From the NCBI GenBank assembly GCA_050247075.1, contig JBFWUW010000033.1, positions 1 to 64,000 on the forward strand: a stretch of DNA of 64,000 nucleotides. Reading direction: 5' to 3'. Below are positions 57,528 to 64,000 of this stretch, in pieces (within the stretch, counting starts at the first letter, position 1; every line of letters begins with the position of its first letter). The position numbers were made by a program, and so were the translations under genes. This stretch comes from JBFWUW01 sp050247075. GTDB lineage: Bacteria > Planctomycetota > Planctomycetia > Pirellulales > JBFWUW01. The notes below the pieces were generated by a model that did not search any database, had not been told where the DNA came from, and saw only the letters and a list, made by a program, of their open reading frames with translations.

Positions 57528-59591
57528 ATGCACGAAACGCATGAGTTTCTCAAGACGCTGGCCTTGGTGCTGTGCGTGGCCGCCGTGACCACGGTGGTGT
57601 TTCAACGCCTCCGTCAGCCCGTGGTGTTGGGTTATTTGCTGGCGGGCATGGTGATTGGCCCGCATGTGCCTGTGCCGCTGGTGGCCGACAGCCGCATCGT
57701 GCTGTCTCTGGCTGAACTGGGCGTGATCTTGCTGATGTTCTCGCTGGGAATCGAGTTCAGCCTGCAAAAACTGACGCGCGTGGGGGCCACCGCCGGCTTC
57801 GTGGCGGTGGTGGAGTGCAGCCTGATGGTCTGGCTGGGCTATCTGCTGGGGCAGTCGTTTGGCTGGTCGCGGCTGGCCAGCCTGTACACCGGTGCCGTGA
57901 TCGCCATCTCCAGCACCACCATCATCGCCAAGACCTACGAGGAAAAACAAGCCGAGGGCGAGTTCACGCAGATCGTGTTTGGCGTGCTGATCGTCGAGGA
58001 CTTGATTGCCATCGTGCTGATTACCATCCTGACGGGCCTGTCGGCCGGTGACCAGATCAGCCTGGGGACGGTGGCCCAAACCGCCGGACGGCTGGGTCTG
58101 TTTTTGCTGGTGCTGTTGGTGGTGGGCCTGCTGACCGTCCCCCGGCTGATGCGGGCCATTGTTCAGCTCGGCAGGAACGAAACCACCGTCGTGGCCAACG
58201 TGGGCCTGGCATTTGGCCTGGCCTATCTGGCGTCGTCCTTTGGCTACTCGGTGGCCTTGGGAGCGTTTATCGCCGGCAGCCTGGTGGCGGAATCGGGGGC
58301 CGAGAAGCAGATCGAGGAACTAATCATTCCCGTTCGCGATATCTTTGCCGCGTTGTTTTTTGTCTCGGTCGGCATGTTGATCGATCCCCAGGCCATCGTA
58401 CAAAACTGGCTGTTCGTGCTCATCTTCTTGGCGGTGCTGGTGGCGGGTAAGGTGGGGGCGATTTCGCTGGCCACCTTTTTGACGGGCCGCAGCGTGGTGA
58501 CTTCGATCCAGACCGGCATGAGCCTGGCGCAAATCGGCGAGTTTTCGTTCATCATCGCCGGCGTGGGGCTGATGAACAACGCCGATGACCAGCCCACGTA
58601 CCAACTGCTGTATTCCATCGCCATCGCCGTGTCGGGCGTAACGACACTGCTCACGCCCTGGCTGATTCGCGCGGCCGAACCTGTCGCCATGTTCGTCGAT
58701 CGCAAACTGCCGCGCCCCTTGCAGACCTTCGCGGCCCTGTATGGGTCGTGGCTGCAACAATCGCGGTCCGCTTCGCCACGCGGAGAAACGGGCCGCGTGC
58801 GGCACTTTATGCGCTGGTTGGCGGTCGACGCCGTGGTGCTGGCCGTGGTGGTGATTGGAGCAGCCGTCGAAGTCGAACCGCTGGCAGATTGGATCACGGC
58901 GCGGGCAGCCGTGACGCGGCAGGCTGCCTATTGGATGATCGTCGCGCTGGCCGCCCTGGTGTCGGCACCGTTCTGGATCGGCATCATCGGAGTGGCCAGG
59001 GTGTTGGGCTTTGAACTAGCCTGCCGGGCGTTTCCCCAAGTCGGAGAAAAAAGGATCGACATGGCGGCGGCGCCACGGCGGCTGCTGGTCGTCACGCTGC
59101 AAATGGCAATTGTGCTGCTGGTTGGCACGCCGCTGCTGGCCGTGACCCAGCCGTTCCTGCCGATCCAAGGAGGCCTGGTCCTGCTGGCCCTGTTGGGATT
59201 ATTGGCGGTGGCGTTTTGGCGCGGAGCGACCAATTTCCAGGGGCACGCCCGCGCTACGGCTCAATTGATCGCCGAGTCGTTGGCCCTGCAAATGCGTGCC
59301 AAGCAGGGCGAAAGACGGCCTAGTGCTCCCGCCGATATGGCCCGGCTGCTGATCGGCATGGGGACGCCCGTGCCCGTGCAATTGCCAGCGCATAGTCTTG
59401 CCGTGGGCAAAACGCTGGCCGAACTTAACCTCCGCGGGCAAACGGGCGCCACCGTACTAACCATTCGCCGCGGTTCCGACGATGTGGTCATCCCGGCGGG
59501 TGACGAGCACTTGCTAGCCGGCGACATTCTGGCGTTGGCCGGCACCAAGGAAGCCATCGCCGCCGCCAGCGAGCAACTATTGGGAAGTTAG
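57528..59591 (+). CDS. CPA2-type cation:proton antiporter with C-terminal TrkA-C-like domain
   Basis: The product is 687 residues from ATG at 57528. Residues 1-400 have about 12-13 membrane helices and the Na/H exchanger core: LRQPVVLGYLLAGMVIGPH, LGVILLMFSLGIEFSLQKL, AISSTTIIAKTYEE, FGVLIVEDLIAIVL and VGMLIDPQAIVQNW. The C-terminal 90 residues (MGTPVPVQLPAHSLAVGKTL, DEHLLAGDILALAGTKEAI) form a TrkA-C-like regulatory domain. The middle holds several additional membrane helices (about 455-600), an extension not usual for the family. It exchanges K or Na for protons at the inner membrane. Family is firm; the ion is not. Confidence 0.92.
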   Translation: MHETHEFLKTLALVLCVAAVTTVVFQRLRQPVVLGYLLAGMVIGPHVPVPLVADSRIVLSLAELGVILLMFSLGIEFSLQKLTRVGATAGFVAVVECSLMVWLGYLLGQSFGWSRLASLYTGAVIAISSTTIIAKTYEEKQAEGEFTQIVFGVLIVEDLIAIVLITILTGLSAGDQISLGTVAQTAGRLGLFLLVLLVVGLLTVPRLMRAIVQLGRNETTVVANVGLAFGLAYLASSFGYSVALGAFIAGSLVAESGAEKQIEELIIPVRDIFAALFFVSVGMLIDPQAIVQNWLFVLIFLAVLVAGKVGAISLATFLTGRSVVTSIQTGMSLAQIGEFSFIIAGVGLMNNADDQPTYQLLYSIAIAVSGVTTLLTPWLIRAAEPVAMFVDRKLPRPLQTFAALYGSWLQQSRSASPRGETGRVRHFMRWLAVDAVVLAVVVIGAAVEVEPLADWITARAAVTRQAAYWMIVALAALVSAPFWIGIIGVARVLGFELACRAFPQVGEKRIDMAAAPRRLLVVTLQMAIVLLVGTPLLAVTQPFLPIQGGLVLLALLGLLAVAFWRGATNFQGHARATAQLIAESLALQMRAKQGERRPSAPADMARLLIGMGTPVPVQLPAHSLAVGKTLAELNLRGQTGATVLTIRRGSDDVVIPAGDEHLLAGDILALAGTKEAIAAASEQLLGS

Positions 59592-59615
59592 CCCGTTGCC
59601 TCGTTCAAATCTCGG

Positions 59616-59646
59616 GTGCCACTGGCGGCTCGTCCGCCAGTGGCAC
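59616..59646. terminator. Perfect hairpin between convergent antiporter and SOD genes
   Basis: Left arm gtgccactggcgg (59616-59628) pairs perfectly with ccgccagtggcac (59634-59646) around a 5-base loop. It lies between convergent genes and could end both transcripts, but no T-run follows on either side. It may instead be a REP-like dispersed hairpin. Confidence 0.6.
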
Positions 59647-59676
59647 GCATTCTCATGCGGCCAACCCGTGGGGCGA

Positions 59677-60291
59677 TTAGCCCTTGATCGCCGCGGCGTA
59701 GCGTTCGGCGACGGCCTTCCAGTTGATGACATTGAAGAACGCGGCCACGTAGTCGGGCCGGCGATTTTGATAGTTCAGATAGTAGGCGTGTTCCCACACG
59801 TCGATACCCAAGATGGGCGTGTTGCCATGCATCAAGGGGCTATCCTGGTTGGGCGTGCTTTCCACCACCAGCTTCTTGTTCTTATCGACCGATAGCCAGC
59901 CCCAGCCGCTGCCAAAGCGCGTGGTGGCGGCCTTGGTCAGGGCCTCTTTGAAAGCATCGTAACCGCCCACTTGCGACTTGATGGCCGCGGCCAGATCGCC
60001 CGTGGGCTCGCCGCCGCCGCCAGGGCCCATCACGGTCCAAAACAGCGAGTGGTTGGCATGTCCGCCGCCATTGTTGCGAACGGCCGCGCGGATGTTCTCC
60101 GGCACGATGTCGATCTTGCTGACGAGCGCCTCAATGGACTGATCGCCCAGCGTCGTCCCTTCCAGGGCCTTGTTGACGTTGGTGATGTAGGCCTGGTGAT
60201 GCTTGGAGTGGTGTATCTCCATCGTCTTGGCGTCGATATGGGGTGCCAAGGCGTCGTAAGCATAAGGAAGTTCTGGCAAGGTGTAGGGCAT
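59677..60291 (-). CDS. sodA: Superoxide dismutase, Mn-type
   Basis: The product is 204 residues and converts superoxide to oxygen and hydrogen peroxide. Start at 60291 is preceded by a strong AGGAGG. Metal ligands are conserved: the HHSKHHQAYI histidine, the NNGGGHANHSLFW histidine, and GIDVWEHAYYLNYQ (Asp and His). The Gly motif NNGGGH and the STPNQDSP glutamine indicate the manganese group rather than iron (which has NNAAQ). It is convergent with the antiporter; a 13-bp hairpin lies between. The upstream extension to 60408 is not supported. Identification is firm; metal preference is inferred. Confidence 0.95.
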   Translation of the reverse strand: MPYTLPELPYAYDALAPHIDAKTMEIHHSKHHQAYITNVNKALEGTTLGDQSIEALVSKIDIVPENIRAAVRNNGGGHANHSLFWTVMGPGGGGEPTGDLAAAIKSQVGGYDAFKEALTKAATTRFGSGWGWLSVDKNKKLVVESTPNQDSPLMHGNTPILGIDVWEHAYYLNYQNRRPDYVAAFFNVINWKAVAERYAAAIKG

Positions 60292-60668
60292 GGCGGACCT
60301 CCTGGAAAGATAGCTGCAAATTCTCTTGAACCGCGAGCCGAAACGTCCGGCAACGCATGAAATGGCAATCGTCGTAGCCCACTCGCAGCATACCGAATGC
60401 CCCGACACCCTGCAATTGGCGCAATCGGGACAGCGAGGAAAGGATGAAGGATGAAGGATGAACTGGTTGGAAGGCCAACTCCGCTCTCGCCATTCGCTGC
60501 GCTGCTGACCCAGGCACCTACCTCATTCTCCACGGCCAGTTGCCGCAAGGTGATGGCGGATGGCTTCTCCGCTGATGGCTTCTCCACTGACAGCTTCGGC
60601 CGCCGATGTGCTAAACTCAACTACCAAGAGCACGGTTGGCAAAGCTTCTTACACCCGCGAGCTTGTTC
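60292..60668. other. Intergenic region between SOD and ECF sigma genes
   Basis: About 377 bases with divergent promoters. It contains aggatgaaggatgaaggatg (a three-copy direct repeat) and, at 60548-60597, the tgatggcttctccgctgatg repeat family. No further gene was recognised. Confidence 0.5.
60540..60605. repeat. Dispersed intergenic repeat, copy near the sigma gene
   Basis: It reads ggtgatggcggatggcttct followed by gatggcttctccactgacag. The blocks match those at 4433-4537 and 4760-4871. Confidence 0.75.
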
Positions 60669-61319
60669 ATGTGGCCGGAATCGACTGAAACGCAAGAGCT
60701 GTTGGCCCAGGCGCAGGCCGGCGATGCCGCGGCGGTCAACAACCTGCTCGACCGCCATCGCGATGCGCTGCGGAGAATGGTCGATCTGCGGATGGACCGG
60801 GCCTTGTCGCAGCGGGTGGATGCCAGCGACATCGTGCAAGACACCTTGGTGGAGGCCAACCGCCGACTGCGGGACTATCTGGCAAACCCGGCCATGCCTT
60901 TTCATTTGTGGCTGCGGCACATGGCCCGCGACCGCCTGATCGATGCCCATCGCCGGCATCGCGTGGCCGAACGCCGCAGCCTCGACCGCGAGCAATCGCT
61001 GACTGCGCCCCCCAACCTGGACCACTCCACGATGGAGCTGGCCGCGCAACTCTACGATTCTGAACTGACCCCGGCGGCGGCGGCCACCTGGCACGAATTG
61101 CAGCGCCGCTTTCAGGCCGCGATAGAGACCTTGGACGAACACGACCGCGAGATCGTACTGATGCGGCACTTCGAGCAAATGTCCAACCAAGACGTGGCGG
61201 CTGCCTTGGACCTAAGCGAAGCCGCCGCCAGCATGCGCTATCTGCGCGCCATGCGGCGGCTGCGGACGATGTTGGCCGAGCCGGCCGACGAGACAGATCA
61301 AGGCCGCGCCGACGAGTGA
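60669..61319 (+). CDS. ECF-type RNA polymerase sigma factor
   Basis: The product is 216 residues from ATG at 60669. Region 2 is seen in LSQRVDASDIVQDTLVEAN and LWLRHMARDRLIDAHRRHRV; region 4 in ETLDEHDREIVLMRHFEQMSNQDVAAALDLSEAAASMRYLRA. This is the planctomycete ECF group usually coupled to a protein kinase. The stop (61317-61319) is one base before the kinase ATG, so the two are translated as one unit. In such systems the kinase is believed to activate the sigma factor or its regulator by phosphorylation. No anti-sigma gene is present, which fits that scheme. Confidence 0.93.
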   Translation: MWPESTETQELLAQAQAGDAAAVNNLLDRHRDALRRMVDLRMDRALSQRVDASDIVQDTLVEANRRLRDYLANPAMPFHLWLRHMARDRLIDAHRRHRVAERRSLDREQSLTAPPNLDHSTMELAAQLYDSELTPAAAATWHELQRRFQAAIETLDEHDREIVLMRHFEQMSNQDVAAALDLSEAAASMRYLRAMRRLRTMLAEPADETDQGRADE

Positions 61320-61320
61320 C

Positions 61321-63024
61321 ATGAGCCAGACCATTCCTACCTCGGCAGATGATCGCGACGAGTTGCTGGCCAGCCTGCTGGCCGGGTTGACCGACGACCT
61401 GCGCCAAGGCCGCCCGCCGCGCCTGGCGGAAGCCGTGGCCCAGCACCCCGCCGTGGGCCAAGAACTGCGCGAGCTGTGGGGGGCCGTGATGCTGGCCGAG
61501 GGCCTGGCCCAGCAATCCCAAAGCGGCATCGGCTTGTCGCCGGATATTGCGGCCACGCTCGACTCGTCCGCGGCCTCTCCTAGTGGCGGCAGCGGGTCGA
61601 TGAACCACAACGGGGTGTTGCCCCGCGATTTTGGCGACTTCGTGCTGTTGGAGGAAGCGGGCCGCGGCGGCATGGGCATTGTCTACAAGGCCCGCCAGAA
61701 AAGCCTCGACCGGCTGGTGGCGGTCAAGATGATTCTGCGGGGTGAGTTCGCATCGAATGTTGAGCTGGCCCGCTTCCGCGCGGAGGCCGAAGCGGTTGGC
61801 CGGCTGGACCACGCCGGCATTGTGCCAGTCCACGAAGTCGGCGAGCAAGATGGCCAGCCTTACTTTGTCATGAAGCTGATCGAAGGGACCACCCTGGCCG
61901 ACCGACTGGCGGATGGCCCCTTGCCCGCGCGCGAGGGGGCGAAGATCTTGCTGGATGTCTGCCGGGCCATCGAACATGCCCATCGCCAAGGCGTGCTGCA
62001 CCGCGATCTCAAACCCTCCAATATCCTGCTCGACCCGCAACAACGGCCGCACGTGACCGACTTTGGCCTGGCCAAACGGATGACCGGCCAAGACAGCCTC
62101 ACCCGCAGCGGGGCGATTGTCGGCACGCCGTCTTACATGGCACCCGAACAAGTCGCCGGCAGCCGCGGGCAGATTGGTCCCGCCACCGATGTCTACAGTT
62201 TGGGGACCATTCTGTACGCCATGCTGACCGGCCGGCCGCCGTTTCAGGCCGCCACGCCCGTCGATACCGTGCTGCTGGTGCTGGAACAAGACCCGCTGCC
62301 GCCGCGCCTGCTGAATGCCAGGGCCGACCGCGACTTGGAAATGATCACCCTGCGCTGTTTGCAGAAGCCGCCGGAACTGCGGTACGCCACGGCGGGCGAA
62401 CTGGCGGACGACCTGCAAGCCTTCCTTTCGGGCGAGGCCGTTTCGGCCCGGTCGGGGCAGTTCGTGCAGGTCATGGCCCGCTGGTTTCGCGAAACGCATC
62501 ATGCCACCGTGTTGGAAAATTGGGGCCTGTTGTGGATGTGGCACAGCCTGGCGCTGTTGGGCGTTTGCGTGCTGACCAACGCACTGCAATGGTATGGCGT
62601 GACCTGGCGTCCGCTGTATGCCGGGCTGTGGACCTTGGGCCTGGGGGCTTGGGCCGCCATGTTTTGGGCGTTGCGGCGGCGCGGCGGGCCGGTGACCTTT
62701 GTCGAACGGCAGATCGCCCACGTCTGGGCCGGCAGCATGGCCGGCATCGCCCTGTTGTACCTGGTGGAGTGGCAGCTCGACCTTCCGGTGTTGAAGCTGT
62801 CGCCCGTCCTGGCCCTGATGAACGGGGCCAGCATGTTGGTGAAGGCCGGCACGCTCAGTGGGCAGTTCTACTTCGCGGCCGCGGCACAATTCGCCACGGC
62901 CATTCTCATGGCCCGCTTCCCCAGCGTGGCCGTGCTGCTGTTTGGCCTCGTCTCCGCCGGCTGCTTCTTCCTGCCGGGGTTGAAGTACTACCGGCAAAGA
63001 GTCCGGGGTGAGAGGGTGGGGTAG
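61321..63024 (+). CDS. Transmembrane Ser/Thr protein kinase coupled to the ECF sigma factor
   Basis: The product is 567 residues starting one base after the sigma stop. Kinase residues are intact: GRGGMGIVYKAR (about 113), VAVKMIL (Lys about 135), HRDLKPSNILLD (about 226), DFGLAKR (about 246) and GTPSYMAPEQ (about 272). The C-terminal 165 residues (from about 402) hold several membrane helices (LLWMWHSLALLGVCVLTNAL, LYAGLWTLGLGAWAAMFWAL, VLLFGLVSAGCFFLP) with no extracellular sensor such as PASTA. So the kinase is membrane-anchored with an embedded sensory part. The sigma factor is the likeliest substrate or regulator target. Confidence 0.93.
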   Translation: MSQTIPTSADDRDELLASLLAGLTDDLRQGRPPRLAEAVAQHPAVGQELRELWGAVMLAEGLAQQSQSGIGLSPDIAATLDSSAASPSGGSGSMNHNGVLPRDFGDFVLLEEAGRGGMGIVYKARQKSLDRLVAVKMILRGEFASNVELARFRAEAEAVGRLDHAGIVPVHEVGEQDGQPYFVMKLIEGTTLADRLADGPLPAREGAKILLDVCRAIEHAHRQGVLHRDLKPSNILLDPQQRPHVTDFGLAKRMTGQDSLTRSGAIVGTPSYMAPEQVAGSRGQIGPATDVYSLGTILYAMLTGRPPFQAATPVDTVLLVLEQDPLPPRLLNARADRDLEMITLRCLQKPPELRYATAGELADDLQAFLSGEAVSARSGQFVQVMARWFRETHHATVLENWGLLWMWHSLALLGVCVLTNALQWYGVTWRPLYAGLWTLGLGAWAAMFWALRRRGGPVTFVERQIAHVWAGSMAGIALLYLVEWQLDLPVLKLSPVLALMNGASMLVKAGTLSGQFYFAAAAQFATAILMARFPSVAVLLFGLVSAGCFFLPGLKYYRQRVRGERVG

Positions 63025-63086
63025 AAGGCGGTGTAATGTCCAACCTCGGCTTACCCAATTCGAATCGCCCAGGTTTTGACGGGCTG

Positions 63087-63545
63087 TTAGGTGACACGGC
63101 GGATTTGGCCGGCAACCATGTCAGCAAAGACATAGTTCTCGGGAGTAACGGGCGAACCCGCCATGCGGCGAAGTGTGCCAATCTGGCCCAAGTGCAGCAT
63201 CGCATCGGCCAAGGGCCCCTGCAAAAGCCGTTCTTCGCTCACGTCACGAATGGGCTCTCCGGCGGCGAGCGATTCATCGAGACGCTCCAGCACATCGAAA
63301 AACCGGGCGACTTCCGTATTCCAATCCTCCAGCGACGGTTGCGTTGAATCGTAGCGAACAAGAAACGAATGAGCGTAACTGAGGACTCCATTGATGTGGT
63401 TCAAGATTTCTCGTGCGTTGCGGACGGTTGGGTGAGGGCGGAAATCGGCGACCGCGGCGGGGGCGGCTCCAAGTACATTCCCGCCGCGATAGGCCAAGGC
63501 AGCAATGAAGTGCCGCAACATGTCTCGCTTGATCTTATCCAACAT
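63087..63545 (-). CDS. DinB-like (four-helix) protein
   Basis: The product is 152 residues from ATG at 63545; the longer frame to 63632 would start in unrelated sequence. It is all helical, with histidines in HINGVLSYAHSFL and DAMLHLGQIGTLRRM spaced like the metal-binding triad of DinB/DfsB-type proteins. Such proteins act as metal-dependent thiol transferases or hydrolases; many have no known substrate. It is convergent with the kinase, 62 bases from its stop. Family assignment is moderate. Confidence 0.7.
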   Translation of the reverse strand: MLDKIKRDMLRHFIAALAYRGGNVLGAAPAAVADFRPHPTVRNAREILNHINGVLSYAHSFLVRYDSTQPSLEDWNTEVARFFDVLERLDESLAAGEPIRDVSEERLLQGPLADAMLHLGQIGTLRRMAGSPVTPENYVFADMVAGQIRRVT

Positions 63546-63661
63546 TCCCGTGGTACCTGACTGGTGGTTCTCTGAATTGGAAGCTGGTAACGGCCTTGGT
63601 CTAGGTGTTAGATCCCGAAGGCAAGAAAACATCGACTACACCACTACGGCGTGCCGACTCG

Positions 63662-63996
63662 GCGTTACCTGTTCCATTTTAGCCGTGTTTGGAGGTGTGG
63701 TGTGGGTACACGTAGCCGCGAAGCTTCTGCTTTGCGGGCTTGATGCGCGGGTTGATACTGCTTCTTGCGCGCGGCTGATGGAGATGGATTGTCGATGGCG
63801 GCGCTGCCCTCACCCCCAGCCCCTCTCCCGGAGTACCGGGAGAGGGGAGCGGATGTTGAGGTTGGAAGCTTCTTGTTCCACGTTACCCGCACCATTTCAC
63901 GGGGTGGTGCAGGTAGCAAAACGGCGTATGTCCGGGAAATCGCGGGTTTTTGGTTCGCGCGGCTGCGTTACCTGTTCCAACAACGGGGGTGTGGTG
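63662..63996. repeat. Direct repeat pair gcgttacctgttcca / ggtgtggtg
   Basis: The 15-base block gcgttacctgttcca occurs at 63662-63676 and again at 63965-63979; ggtgtggtg follows each (63694-63702 and 63988-63996). Between them, tacccgcacca (63884-63894) and tggtgcaggta (63905-63915) form a near-perfect palindrome of the same wording. Confidence 0.65.
63820..63847. repeat. REP-like hairpin (cccctctcccgg...)
   Basis: Left arm cccctctcccgg (63820-63831) pairs perfectly with ccgggagagggg (63836-63847) around agta. The preceding ccctcacccccagcccctct resembles the core of the palindromic element at 57411-57506. Confidence 0.75.
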
Positions 63997-64000
63997 CAGG

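Larger units (their letters stand above)
63546..64000. other. Repeat-rich intergenic region at the right edge
   Basis: About 455 bases. A perfect 12-bp hairpin (63820-63847) and repeated gcgttacctgttcca blocks (63662-63676 and 63965-63979) are present. A frame at 63665-63919 (minus) reads across these repeats and is not credible. No gene was recognised; the pattern continues beyond the window. Confidence 0.6.

Noticed and set aside
60736..62997. A 753-residue open frame on the minus strand opposite the sigma/kinase genes
   Set aside because: It is the antisense shadow of two genes with clear catalytic motifs; its translation is rich in Gln, His and Arg with no family, typical of GC-rich shadows.
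63665..63919. 84-residue minus-strand frame
   Set aside because: Reads across a REP-like hairpin and repeats; residues such as PLSRYSGRGAGGEG come from repeat DNA.
1..64000. tRNA, rRNA, CRISPR array, insertion sequence or prophage genes
   Set aside because: Looked for and not seen: no regular repeat-spacer array, no transposase or integrase motifs, no recognisable RNA gene cores. A tRNA could be missed by eye; a tRNAscan run would settle it.

Overview
The window looks like chromosomal DNA from a GC-rich planctomycete, most likely of the Pirellulales type. The basis is protein content: two DUF1501 proteins, a DUF1549/DUF1553 cytochrome-type protein carrying a LamG insert, two DUF1559 pseudopilin-like proteins, a DUF1573 protein, an ECF sigma factor directly coupled to a transmembrane Ser/Thr kinase, and many secreted proteins with no close functional family. 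No rRNA, tRNA, CRISPR array, phage or insertion sequence was recognised.

Layout. Positions 1-5.5 kb (minus strand) hold an HDOD/degenerate-GGDEF protein running off the left edge, a secreted two-haem protein, a secreted hypothetical, a zinc-ribbon miniprotein between two copies of an intergenic repeat, and hisH. 5.8-9.4 kb (plus) holds an anti-sigma-antagonist (STAS), an RsbW-like kinase and a Ski2-like helicase. 9.5-10.9 kb is a lone DUF1501 gene. 11.4-13.2 kb holds two secreted paralogues that differ in a glycine-rich insert, closed by an intrinsic terminator. 13.4-24.1 kb has an iron-type alcohol dehydrogenase, a nucleotidyltransferase-like gene overlapping a small partner, a PQQ-type propeller, a tight cluster of HemN-like radical SAM enzyme, GcvH-like lipoyl carrier, dicluster ferredoxin and Uma2 nuclease, then a two-domain hydrolase, a Nudix enzyme (minus) and an intact diguanylate cyclase.

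24.2-32.9 kb (minus) has a zinc-ribbon/PilM-like fusion, a lipoprotein, a DUF1573 protein and two DUF1559 proteins. The DUF1573 gene is the main discovery: its frame is interrupted by one TGA exactly where the second cysteine of the family's SCxC motif is expected. The frame stays open for 297 further codons, and a 10-bp hairpin with a GAC loop starts 9 nt after the TGA. This is what a bacterial selenoprotein gene with a SECIS element looks like.

33-50.7 kb has bioF and an EVE protein, an SMP-30 lactonase, a YHS protein, an S24/S26-fold protein, a secreted C39-like protein, a C-terminal-haem cytochrome, an S9 peptidase, a very large hybrid histidine kinase, an esterase and a YgiQ radical SAM protein. 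50.7-55.5 kb is the classic planctomycete DUF1549/1553 plus DUF1501 pair. 55.8-64 kb has an SDR, a small membrane protein, a CPA2 antiporter, Mn-type superoxide dismutase, the ECF sigma/kinase pair and a DinB-like protein, ending in a repeat-rich stretch.

Intergenic DNA is unusually rich in short dispersed repeats; at least five families can be read by eye. Signalling genes (HDOD, GGDEF, STAS/RsbW, hybrid kinase, ECF/kinase) are abundant for 64 kb.
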